Shown here: positions 1 to 5,773 of the stretch, in pieces
How positions within the stretch are numbered: the stretch's first letter is position 1
Layout of the letters: each line of letters begins with the position of its first letter
From: Syntrophobacterales bacterium
Lineage (GTDB): Bacteria; Desulfobacterota; Desulfobaccia; Desulfobaccales; 0-14-0-80-60-11
Assembly (NCBI GenBank): GCA_023229795.1
Contig: JALNYP010000118.1
Location: forward strand, 327-8,025
Reading direction: 5' to 3'
Length of the DNA stretch: 7,699 nt
Program-made: the position numbers and the translations under genes
The notes under the pieces: model-generated
What the model saw: the letters and a program-made list of their open reading frames with translations, nothing else
Database searches by the model: none
Told to the model about the DNA's origin: nothing

Positions 1-1
1 C

Positions 2-901
2 CTGGATAACCTGGTCTACCTGCTGAAATACGACACGGTGTACGGCCGGTAGGACAAAAAAGTGGAGATCGTGGGCAGCGATTTGGTGGTGGCCGGAAAC
101 CGCTATCGTTACTTGAGCGAAAAGGACCCGGCCCGCCTCCCCTGGCGCGACCTGGGTGTGGATATCGTGTTTGAATGCACCGGGGTCTTCACCCGCAAGG
201 CTGACCTGGAAAAGCATCTCCAGGCCGGGGCCAAGCGGGTTATCCTCTCGGCGCCGGTGAAGGGGGAAGACGACATCCCCATGGTGGTCTGTTGCGTCAA
301 TGTGCCGGGGGCTTCGTGTGAACTGGTGTCCTGCGCCAGTTGCACCACCAACTGCATCGCGCCGGTCATGGAGGTTATGGGGAGAAGGATCGGGGTAAAG
401 AAAGCGATCATGTCTACCATCCATGCCTATACGTCCTCCCAGGCCATCGTCGACGGGCCGGCCAAAAAATGGCGCCGGGGCCGGGCCGGGGCCGCCAACC
501 TGGTGCCCACCTCCACCGGCGCCGCCATTGCCGCCACCGAAACCGTGCCGGAATTCAAGGGCAAGTTTGACGGCGTGGCGGTGCGAGCCCCGGTTCCCGC
601 CGGCTCCCTGGCCGATATCGTGTTCCTGACGGCGCGGCCCACTACGGAGGAGGAAATCAATAACATCTTTCGGGAAGAAGCGGCCGGCCCCCGTTATCGG
701 GGCGTCCTGGGGGTGGCGGAAGACCCCATCGTATCATCGGATGTCATCCAGGACCCCCGGGCCTCCATCGTGGACCTGAGCATGACCAAGGTGGTGGACG
801 GCGACCTGGTCAAAGTCATGAGCTGGTACGATAACGAGTGGGGTTATACTAATCAGATGATCCGGGAAGCGGTGCGCATTGCCAGAGAATGCCTGGGATG
901 A
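2..901 (+). CDS. gap: Glyceraldehyde-3-phosphate dehydrogenase, 5'-partial, with in-frame amber codon
   Basis: Phosphorylating GAPDH, the cytosolic glycolysis/gluconeogenesis enzyme that converts glyceraldehyde-3-phosphate, phosphate and NAD(P)+ to 1,3-bisphosphoglycerate. The frame is open from base 2 (LDNLVYLLKYDTVYGR), hits TAG at 50-52, then continues in the same frame to TGA at 899-901. Numbering from the GTG at 62, visible motifs are the active-site ASCTTNC with catalytic Cys94 (codon 341-343), the catalytic His121 in STIHAYT, the PTSTGAA phosphate-site loop and the C-terminal WYDNEWGYTNQM. About 35 residues, including the GxGRIGR dinucleotide loop, lie off the left edge. The usual family length is about 335 residues. 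The amber sits where relatives have the residue after YG-R (often F, L or Y). A restart at GTG 62 (AGGA seven bases upstream) would give 279 residues without the NAD-binding start, so it is unlikely to be active. Family assignment is certain; whether the gene works is not. Confidence 0.93.
50..52 (+). other. In-frame TAG inside gap
   Basis: The TAG interrupts an otherwise continuous GAPDH reading frame. Good homology lies on both sides in the same frame (VYGR before, DKKVEIVG after). It is therefore a substitution rather than an indel: a single base change from TAC or TAT (Tyr) would produce it. Sequencing error, a genuine nonsense mutation and amber readthrough all remain possible. Confidence 0.9.
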
Positions 902-922
902 AACCGTTGCCGGAGAAATTGC

Positions 923-981
923 TCAGGGCAGATGCCTCAGGTTGCCTCATAAACGGACTTCATCTGCCCTGATTGCTTTTT
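923..981 (+). terminator. Intrinsic terminator after gap
   Basis: A perfect 12-bp inverted repeat (tcagggcagatg at 923-934, catctgccctga at 961-972) encloses a 26-base loop. The T-rich tract ttgcttttt follows at 973-981, starting 21 bases after the gap stop codon. It lies between convergent genes. On the minus strand the stem is followed only by a weak T tract (gcaatttctc), so the better termination is for gap; weaker bidirectional action is possible. Confidence 0.85.
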
Positions 982-990
982 AACCTGGCC

Positions 991-1206
991 TTAACCGGGG
1001 TTTTCGGGGTTAAGGTAAGGCGCGGTGTACCAGTGGCCTAAAGCCGGATCTTCCTCAAGGGCTTTAAGGCCGCTGGTTTGGCCAGCATCCTGCTGGTGCT
1101 GATAGGCAACGGAACCTGCCTTGTTCTGCCACTGGGGGGCAGTGGCTGCGGAGCAGCCAGCCAGACCCAAGAATAAAGCCACAGCCAACGCAATAGAACT
1201 CTTCAT
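991..1206 (-). CDS. Small lipoprotein, function unknown
   Basis: A 71-residue protein with a textbook lipoprotein signal: K2 positive start, a hydrophobic stretch at about 5-16, and lipobox LAGC with the lipidated Cys at 18. Ser at the +2 position argues for outer-membrane sorting by the usual Lol rule. The mature part is only about 54 residues, polar, rich in Gln/Ala, with an aromatic/proline tail (HWYTAPYLNPENPG) and no enzyme motif. The start is well supported: on the minus strand an AGGAGG Shine-Dalgarno lies five bases before the ATG. It converges on gap and diverges from the methyltransferase gene, so it is probably transcribed alone. I do not recognise the family. It is short, but the lipobox and ribosome site together make it convincing. 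Confidence 0.75.
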   Translation of the reverse strand: MKSSIALAVALFLGLAGCSAATAPQWQNKAGSVAYQHQQDAGQTSGLKALEEDPALGHWYTAPYLNPENPG

Positions 1207-1261
1207 TTCATCCTCCTTGATATGCCATTTTTAGTTTGCCGGAGATAGCAAAGTATCTTAG

Positions 1262-1277
1262 AATCGGGTACCCGATT
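1262..1277. repeat. Perfect 16-bp palindrome, possible operator
   Basis: aatcgggtacccgatt is identical to its own reverse complement, with no spacer. It lies 56 bases upstream of the lipoprotein start and 178 bases upstream of the methyltransferase start. It is followed by no T tract in either direction, so a terminator is unlikely. A dimeric regulator's operator is a reasonable guess, but no regulator gene is in view. Confidence 0.4.
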
Positions 1278-1369
1278 AGCCGGATATAATCATATAACCC
1301 AGCCCGAATGGAAATCCGGCGCGGCAAGCAGAGATTTTTGGCTTTGTAAAATTCTTGTCAAAAAAAATC

Positions 1370-1399
1370 TTTCCACGCGCCGAATTTGGATGATATAAG
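1370..1399 (+). promoter_or_regulatory. Possible sigma-70 promoter for the methyltransferase gene
   Basis: A -10-like TATAAG at 1394-1399 (5 of 6 to consensus) is preceded, at an 18-base spacer, by TTTCCA at 1370-1375 (4 of 6). The start codon is 56 bases downstream of the -10. The match is moderate and was found by eye. Confidence 0.3.
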
Positions 1400-1455
1400 G
1401 GTTTATATGGTAACAACCGAATACCCGGATATTCGAACACGATAGGGGAGACAGG

Positions 1456-2122
1456 ATGAACAAACCATCTCTGAGAAAAACTTGGGTAATTATTCCCCTG
1501 CTGGCGGCCTTGGGGCTGAGCCTGGGGGCGGTCAACCCGGCTTTGGCCCAATGCGGCGGCCGAGACATCTTGGCCAAAAACGAATCAGAGAAGAAGATAC
1601 TAAGCGTCCTTGATGACATAAGGGTGGGGCCCTGCACGGATGAGATGCACGGGAGATTACTGCGGATCCTGGCCGAGAATGCGAAGGCCAAGAATGTCGT
1701 GGAGATCGGCACCGGGAACGGCTACTCCGCCCTCTGGCTGTGCCTGGGCCTTAAGACCACGGGAGGTAAGCTGATTACCCATGAAATAGAGCATAAACAG
1801 GTTTTGTTGGCCAGAGCGAACTTCAAACGGGCTGGGGTAGAGGACTTGGTTACGGTGGTAGAGGGCGATGCCCGCGAGACGGTCACCCAACTGAAGGAGC
1901 CCATCGATATACTTTTTATGGATGCGGAGGGGGATAACATGGATTATCTCAACCAGCTTCTGCCCCTGGTCCGTCCGGGTGGATTGATCCTGGCAGATAA
2001 CATGAGGAAGCCCAAGCCCGACCCCCGAGTTCATCGAGGCCATCACCACGAATCCAAACCTAGAAACCATCTTCTTAAACATGCGATCCACGGGGATCAG
2101 CCTAACGATCAAGAAAGATTAA
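1456..2122 (+). pseudogene. Exported class I SAM-dependent methyltransferase (O-methyltransferase type), frameshifted near the 3' end
   Basis: Residues 1-31 look like a Sec signal peptide (basic start, hydrophobic core at 11-25, ALA-Q cleavage site). A Rossmann methyltransferase domain of the small O-methyltransferase (Methyltransf_3/24-like) type follows: a lead-in EMHGRLLRILAE at 63-74, SAM motif I VVEIGTGNGY at 81-90, an acidic THEIE at 108-112, GDA at 137-139, ILFMDAEGD at 152-160, and PGGLILADN at 174-182 with family-typical Asp/Asn. As read, the frame continues to 2169 (237 residues), but its tail from about residue 191 is basic, His-rich and unlike the family. Moving one base back after the C5 run at 2022-2026 restores a normal ending (EFIEAITTNPNLE through GISLTIKKD) with TAA at 2120-2122, giving an intended product of about 221 residues. 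GGGGAG lies five to six bases before the ATG. The substrate is unknown, and an exported SAM enzyme is odd. Confidence 0.8.
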
Positions 2123-2167
2123 GGAACCCGACCCGGATGGCCGCCCGGGGACAGATGATTAGCAAAT

Positions 2168-2204
2168 GAGGGGAAAGGTGGCCGCCCCCTTCTTCTTTCC
2201 CCTC
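2168..2204 (+). repeat. Hairpin 1 after the methyltransferase gene
   Basis: A perfect 10-bp inverted repeat, gaggggaaag (2168-2177) with ctttcccctc (2195-2204), and a 17-base loop. No T tract follows, so it is not a classical intrinsic terminator. It begins about 45 bases after the restored stop of the methyltransferase. It could protect the mRNA 3' end or act with hairpin 2. Confidence 0.5.
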
Positions 2205-2208
2205 CCCC

Positions 2209-2241
2209 ACCTTCTCCCAGCCGGCGGGGTTGGGAGAAGGT
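2209..2241 (+). repeat. Hairpin 2 after the methyltransferase gene
   Basis: A perfect 11-bp inverted repeat, accttctccca (2209-2219) with tgggagaaggt (2231-2241), around an 11-base GC-rich loop. It lies five bases beyond hairpin 1. Like hairpin 1 it lacks a U tract. The tandem pair resembles dispersed intergenic palindromes (REP/BIME-like), but only one copy is visible here. Confidence 0.5.
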
Positions 2242-2303
2242 TCAAGGGGTGGAAGCAATATTCAGGATGGAATCATTACGGCCTTACCATAACCAACAGA
2301 TTG

Positions 2304-2309
2304 AGGAGG
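2304..2309 (+). promoter_or_regulatory. Ribosome binding site that fixes the start at 2318
   Basis: AGGAGG lies eight bases before the ATG at 2318. The reading frame is open back to an ATG at 2249, but that upstream start has no comparable site and would bury the signal peptide behind 23 polar residues. The start at 2318 is therefore preferred. Confidence 0.8.
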
Positions 2310-2317
2310 AAAGTGCC

Positions 2318-2785
2318 ATGAAGAAGTCCGGTAGGTTTATCAGCCTGATCGGTATCCTCGCCCTGGTTCTGGCCGCTACGGCCGCCTGGGCCCAGCCCGG
2401 CATGGGGCCGGGAGGCGGCCAGGGCCGCGGCTGGGGCGCCGGCGATGCTTACAGCCGGATGTATAACCCCAAAACCGTGGAAACCCTCAGCGGCGAAGTG
2501 GTGAGCGTGGAAAAATTCACCCCGGGCAGGCAAATGTCTTATGGGGTGCATTTTACCCTGAAGACCGCAAAAGAGACGATCCCGGTCCACCTGGGGCCCA
2601 GCTGGTACATGGAGAAACAAGGCATGACCTTTGCCTCCGGGGATAAGGTGGAAGTCACCGGCTCCCGGATCACCTATGAAGGACAGCCGACCATCATTGC
2701 CGGGGAAGTGAAAAAAGGCGAGAAGGTCCTGAAGCTGCGGGATGCAGCCGGGGTGCCGGCCTGGGCCGGCCAGGGCCGACGGTAA
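2318..2785 (+). CDS. Small exported OB-like protein (paralogue 1)
   Basis: A 155-residue secreted protein. Residues 1-25 are a signal peptide (KK start, hydrophobic core, AWA-Q cleavage), followed by a Gly-rich linker (about 26-42). The mature domain (about 45-150) is a run of predicted beta strands: TVETLSGEVVSVEK, GVHFTLKT, TIPVHLGP, then GDKVEVTGSRIT, GQPTIIAGEVKKGEK and LKLRDAAGVPAW. The pattern 'GxV...hxLxxGPxxY...GDxVxVxGS...IIAxEVxKGxxxLxLRDxxGxPxW' suggests a small OB-type beta barrel like the periplasmic BOF (YgiW/YdeI) group, though I cannot confirm that family. It has no Cys and no catalytic motif, so a ligand-, metal- or polymer-binding role is a guess. A clear paralogue lies at 3881-4321, on the other side of mrp. 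Real gene: high confidence; function: low. Confidence 0.82.
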   Translation: MKKSGRFISLIGILALVLAATAAWAQPGMGPGGGQGRGWGAGDAYSRMYNPKTVETLSGEVVSVEKFTPGRQMSYGVHFTLKTAKETIPVHLGPSWYMEKQGMTFASGDKVEVTGSRITYEGQPTIIAGEVKKGEKVLKLRDAAGVPAWAGQGRR

Positions 2786-2818
2786 TCGGGCTATCAACCA
2801 AGGAAATAGGCGCGGCGT

Positions 2819-2848
2819 CAGGGTCGGCCAGGATGGCAGCCGGCCCTG
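2819..2848 (+). repeat. Hairpin in the mrp leader
   Basis: cagggtcggc (2819-2828) pairs with gccggccctg (2839-2848): ten base pairs including one G-U wobble, with a 10-base loop. It lies between the OB-like gene and mrp and is not followed by a T tract. Possible roles are transcript processing or partial attenuation between the two genes; it could also be chance in GC-rich DNA. Confidence 0.35.
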
Positions 2849-2889
2849 CTTGCAATCTGCGCCCACTTGAGGAGCCGTTTTAGAACGAT

Positions 2890-2894
2890 AGGAG
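2890..2894 (+). promoter_or_regulatory. Ribosome binding site for mrp (GTG start)
   Basis: AGGAG lies eight bases before the GTG at 2903. The frame is also open to a TTG at 2867, but that codon has no purine-rich site at a suitable distance upstream. The GTG at 2903 is the better start. Confidence 0.65.
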
Positions 2895-2902
2895 CCGGAC
2901 AG

Positions 2903-3775
2903 GTGGTTAACGATGAAAAGCCGGGGCCATGCGGTCGGGGCAACCCCGAGACGCTAGCCGATGTTTGGGAAGCCGAACTCAAGGCCAAAGAGCGGCTGGA
3001 GAGGATCAGGCACAAGCTCCTGGTGATGAGCGGTAAGGGAGGGGTGGGCAAAAGCACGGTGGCCACCTACCTGGCCCTGGGATTAGCCAGGCGAGGATAC
3101 CAGGTCGGCCTGCTGGACGTGGACCTGCATGGCCCGGACATCCCCCACATGCTGGGGCTCAAGGGCAGACTCCACATGGGCCCCGAAGGCGGCATCCAAC
3201 CCCAGTCCAGCCGGGACAACTTGAAGGTCGTCTCCATCGAAGGGCTTCTCGCCGACCGGGATGCGCCGGTCATCTGGCGCGGGCCTATGAAGCATAAGGC
3301 CATCCGCCAGTTTCTGGGCGAGGTTGAATGGGGCCGGCTGGATTTCTTGATCATCGATTCCCCCCCGGGAACAGGCGATGAACCCCTAAGCGTGGCCCAG
3401 GTCATCGCCGACGCCCGGGCCGTCATTGTCACCACGCCCCAGGAAGTGGCCCTGGCGGATGTACGCAAAGCCATCAATTTTTGCCGGCACGTCAACCTTG
3501 CGGTCCTGGGGCTGGTGGAAAATATGAGCGGCCTCATTTGCCCGCACTGCGGCGGCGAGATCCACCTGTTTCGTCAGGGCGGTGGCCAGAGAACCGCGGC
3601 CGCTAAGGGGATTCCCTTTTTAGGCAGCCTGCCCTTTGATTTGCGCGTCATGGAAGGCGGGGACCTGGGCTTGCCTCTTGCCGAATCGCCGGAGTCCAGC
3701 CCTTTTTCTCGCGCCTTGACCTCTCTGCTTGACGCCGTTGAGGCGCGGTGCGGGGAAATGGTCCAAGAAAAATAA
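2903..3775 (+). CDS. mrp: Mrp/NBP35/ApbC-family P-loop ATPase, Fe-S cluster carrier type
   Basis: A cytosolic ATPase of the Mrp/ApbC/NBP35 group, whose members bind a [4Fe-4S] cluster at a dimer interface and pass it to apoproteins. From the GTG start it has 290 residues. Visible motifs: deviant Walker A GKGGVGKS (44-51), switch-like DVDLHGPDIPHMLG (72-85), the family's DSPPGTGDEPLS (152-163) with the Walker B strand LIID before it, TTPQEVALADVRKA (177-190), and NMSGLICPHCGG (207-218) whose C213xxC216 pair is the expected cluster ligand. The N-terminal DUF59/MIP18 domain of long Mrp proteins is absent; instead there is a short leader with one Cys (Cys10 in GPCGRGNPE), resembling the reduced leader of short bacterial and archaeal NBP35-like forms. 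It sits between two exported OB-like paralogues, an unexplained pairing. A start at TTG 2867 would add 12 residues. Family confidence is high; the client proteins are unknown. Confidence 0.93.
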   Translation: MVNDEKPGPCGRGNPETLADVWEAELKAKERLERIRHKLLVMSGKGGVGKSTVATYLALGLARRGYQVGLLDVDLHGPDIPHMLGLKGRLHMGPEGGIQPQSSRDNLKVVSIEGLLADRDAPVIWRGPMKHKAIRQFLGEVEWGRLDFLIIDSPPGTGDEPLSVAQVIADARAVIVTTPQEVALADVRKAINFCRHVNLAVLGLVENMSGLICPHCGGEIHLFRQGGGQRTAAAKGIPFLGSLPFDLRVMEGGDLGLPLAESPESSPFSRALTSLLDAVEARCGEMVQEK

Positions 3776-3880
3776 AGTATCCAAAAAAAGTTGACTTAAC
3801 AACCGCCGAATTTGTGGTTTTGGATTGTTATATATGCAGGAAACCGATTATTCGAATTACAAATTAAAGGAAAGGCGGCC

Positions 3881-4321
3881 ATGAACAAACCTGGCATCTT
3901 AGGACTTGCGGTTATCGGGCTTTTGAGCCTGACGCTCACGGCATCGTCATCCTGGGCGCAGAGCGGGAGGCGCATTCACTACAGCACCCTCTATAATACC
4001 GGTACTGTCGAGACGGTGCGCGGTGAAGTGATCAACCTGGGCAAAGCGCTTTCGGGAAACGGCCGCGATTATTGTCTGAACCTGACCATGCGAAGCGCGC
4101 AGGAAAAGATTTTAGTCATCCTGGAGCCGGCGAGTTATGCCAAAAAGCTGCCTATCGGCATCAAGCCCGGGGATCAGGTGGAAGTAAGAGGTTCAAGGGT
4201 AACAATCATGGAACCCACTATGATTGCCGCAGAAATCAAGAAGGGCGACACGGTCGTCAAACTCCGGGATGTCAATGGCCGTCCGGCCTGGGCGGTGGGC
4301 GAGGACTGGCACATTCATTGA
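3881..4321 (+). CDS. Small exported OB-like protein (paralogue 2)
   Basis: A 146-residue secreted protein whose residues 1-26 form a signal peptide (hydrophobic core, SWA-Q cleavage). The mature part aligns by eye along its length with the protein at 2318-2785. Shared blocks are YS-x2-YN-x2-TVET-x2-GEV, GDxVEVxGSRxT, PTxIAxExKKGxxVxKLRD, and a closing GxPAW. It lacks the Gly-rich linker of paralogue 1, has one Cys in YCLNLTM, and ends in a His-containing tail (EDWHIH). The start at 3881 is chosen because AAAGGAAAGG precedes it and the signal peptide begins there; the frame is open back to 3812, with an unlikely 23-residue extension. It lies 105 bases after mrp and 51 before the glycosyltransferase gene. 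Exported OB-like fold is inference; a periplasmic binding role is a guess. Confidence 0.8.
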   Translation: MNKPGILGLAVIGLLSLTLTASSSWAQSGRRIHYSTLYNTGTVETVRGEVINLGKALSGNGRDYCLNLTMRSAQEKILVILEPASYAKKLPIGIKPGDQVEVRGSRVTIMEPTMIAAEIKKGDTVVKLRDVNGRPAWAVGEDWHIH

Positions 4322-4372
4322 GCCGGAGAAATCTGCTTTGCCATTTCTTGTAAGAAAAAGGAGATAGAGGTC

Positions 4373-5731
4373 ATGCCCGCTCACCTGGCATTACTATCCA
4401 AACCCCAACAAGTTTCTCGGCCCCGACGCCTGGCCGATCTTGACCTTTGGCTGAAAATTGCGGTGCCCATATTTCTCCTGGCGTCCCTGTTTATCGCGCT
4501 GGACTCGGGGTTCTTCCAAGGTTATCTGCGGCTCTTCCAGCGGAACACGTATACCTCTTTGCTCTCCGCTCTGGGGGCGGTGTACGCCCTGGCCTTCCTC
4601 ACCATGCAAGCGATTCGCACCGTGCTCTGGTGGCGCTACCGGCCTTACCCCTTGCCCGAAGGCCCTTCGCCTCGGGTGACGGTGCTCATCCCGGCCTACA
4701 ATGAAGGGGCCATGGTGGAAAAGGCCCTTTATTCGGTGGCCGCCGCCGACTACCCCAAAGACCGCCTGGAGATCATCTGCATCGACGACGGCTCTCGGGA
4801 TGACACCTGGAACTATATCCAAAGAGCCCGGCAGCACTACCCCCACCTGATCCAGGCAATTCGCTTCCCCAAGAACCGGGGCAAGCGGGAAGCCCTGTAC
4901 GCCGGCTTTCTCCGGGGCCGGGGCGAGTATTTCGTCACCGTGGATTCGGACAGCGTCATCGAACCCGATACTCTCAAGCAAATTCTGGCTCCCCTGCGGC
5001 AAAGCCCCAAAATCGGGGCGGTAGCCGGCAACGTCAAGGTTTACAATCGCACCGCCAACCTCCTGACGCGCATGGTGTGGGTCAGGTTCGTCCTCTCTTT
5101 TGATTTTCTGCGGGCCTCTCAGTCCATGTACGGCTTTGTGTTTTGCACCCCCGGGGCCCTTTCGGCCTACCGTCGGGAAGCCATTATGCCCATCCTGGAC
5201 GCATGGCGCCAACAGACCTTTTTGGGGCTGCGCTGCACCATCGGCGAGGATCGGGCCTTCACCAACCTGGTGCTACGCCAGGGCTATGACACCGTGTACC
5301 AGCGCAGCGCCGTGGTCTATACCACGGTTCCCGAGCACTACCGGGGCCTGTCCCGGATGTTTCTCAGATGGGATCGCAGCAACTTCCGGGAATCCCTGGT
5401 CCAGCTCTCTTACATGTTCACCCGCTACCGGCCCCGAAACCGGTTGCTGCCTATCCTGGATTTTGTGGTCCGGGAGTTGGAGTTTCCTGTCACCGCCATC
5501 TTTCTCCCCCTGATGCTGGCGTCGTTTCTCTGCTGCCCTATCCTGATCGTGAAATTTGTGAGCGGCATGGCCCTGGTCTCTTTTTTTCTCTCCTCTTACT
5601 ACCTGCGGCAGGAGCGTGATGCGGACTTCGTTTACGGGGTCATCTATTCTTTTTATGCCTTGCTCTTTCTCCGCTGGGTGCGGCCTTATGCCTTTTTCAC
5701 CCTGCGGGACGGCCGCTGGTTGACGCGATAG
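4373..5731 (+). CDS. Membrane GT2 glycosyltransferase, NodC/hyaluronan-synthase-like
   Basis: A 452-residue integral inner-membrane glycosyltransferase of family 2, probably processive, using a nucleotide sugar in the cytosol and perhaps extruding the glycan. Two N-terminal membrane segments (about 26-44 and 62-83) are followed by the catalytic domain: VTVLIPAYNE (102-111), IDDGSRDDT (137-145), the metal-binding DSD (191-193) in VTVDSDSVIEPDTL, GAVAGN (215-220), GEDRAFTN (291-298) carrying the catalytic-base-type acid, and MFLRWDRSNFRE (329-340). That last block equals the QxxRW region of NodC and HasA, here with Met in place of the usual Gln. Three further hydrophobic segments follow (about 371-392, 394-411 and 419-436). 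The topology and length suit chitin-oligosaccharide, hyaluronan or poly-GlcNAc synthases, but the sugar cannot be read from the sequence. AAGGAG lies nine bases before the ATG. No polysaccharide export or modification gene is visible apart from its neighbours. Confidence 0.9.
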   Translation: MPAHLALLSKPQQVSRPRRLADLDLWLKIAVPIFLLASLFIALDSGFFQGYLRLFQRNTYTSLLSALGAVYALAFLTMQAIRTVLWWRYRPYPLPEGPSPRVTVLIPAYNEGAMVEKALYSVAAADYPKDRLEIICIDDGSRDDTWNYIQRARQHYPHLIQAIRFPKNRGKREALYAGFLRGRGEYFVTVDSDSVIEPDTLKQILAPLRQSPKIGAVAGNVKVYNRTANLLTRMVWVRFVLSFDFLRASQSMYGFVFCTPGALSAYRREAIMPILDAWRQQTFLGLRCTIGEDRAFTNLVLRQGYDTVYQRSAVVYTTVPEHYRGLSRMFLRWDRSNFRESLVQLSYMFTRYRPRNRLLPILDFVVRELEFPVTAIFLPLMLASFLCCPILIVKFVSGMALVSFFLSSYYLRQERDADFVYGVIYSFYALLFLRWVRPYAFFTLRDGRWLTR

Positions 5732-5773
5732 CCAGAGGCGGAGGATTTTTGGAGGGTGCTCGCCAATCTCCTG

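Larger units (their letters stand above)
1207..1455. other. Divergent intergenic region
   Basis: A 249-base non-coding stretch between the minus-strand lipoprotein gene and the plus-strand methyltransferase gene. It should hold the promoters of both. It contains a perfect 16-bp palindrome (1262-1277), a possible plus-strand promoter (1370-1399) and AT-rich tracts. I see no RNA gene or convincing small ORF in it. Confidence 0.6.

Noticed and set aside
991..1004. Possible use of the 923-981 hairpin as an equal terminator for the minus-strand lipoprotein gene
   Set aside because: On the minus strand the stem is followed only by gcaatttctc, a weak T tract, so I list it as a plus-strand terminator.
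1276..1712. Overlapping minus-strand reading frames of 91 and 140 codons across the intergenic region and methyltransferase start
   Set aside because: They lie antisense to the signal peptide and SAM domain, have no good ribosome site and show no family features; they are GC-rich shadow frames.
2123..2169. Continuation of the methyltransferase to 237 residues as a genuine C-terminal extension
   Set aside because: The extension is His/Arg-rich and unlike the family, whereas the neighbouring frame gives a normal family ending with its own stop at 2120-2122.
2276..2866. 196-codon minus-strand frame over the first OB-like gene
   Set aside because: It is antisense to a gene with a signal peptide, strong ribosome site and a paralogue; the protein is composition-driven with no recognisable domain.
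3791..3834. TTGACT (3791-3796) and TATATA (3829-3834) as a promoter for the second OB-like gene
   Set aside because: The spacing is 32 bases, far from the 16-18 needed, and no -10-like hexamer lies at the right distance from TTGACT.
4337..4357. tttctt/aagaaa inverted repeat before the glycosyltransferase gene
   Set aside because: The loop would be two bases, too tight to fold, and it lies in an A-rich ribosome-site context.
4394..5212. 272-codon minus-strand frame over the glycosyltransferase gene
   Set aside because: It is a mirror of a strongly conserved GT2 gene on the plus strand and lacks a domain or ribosome site.
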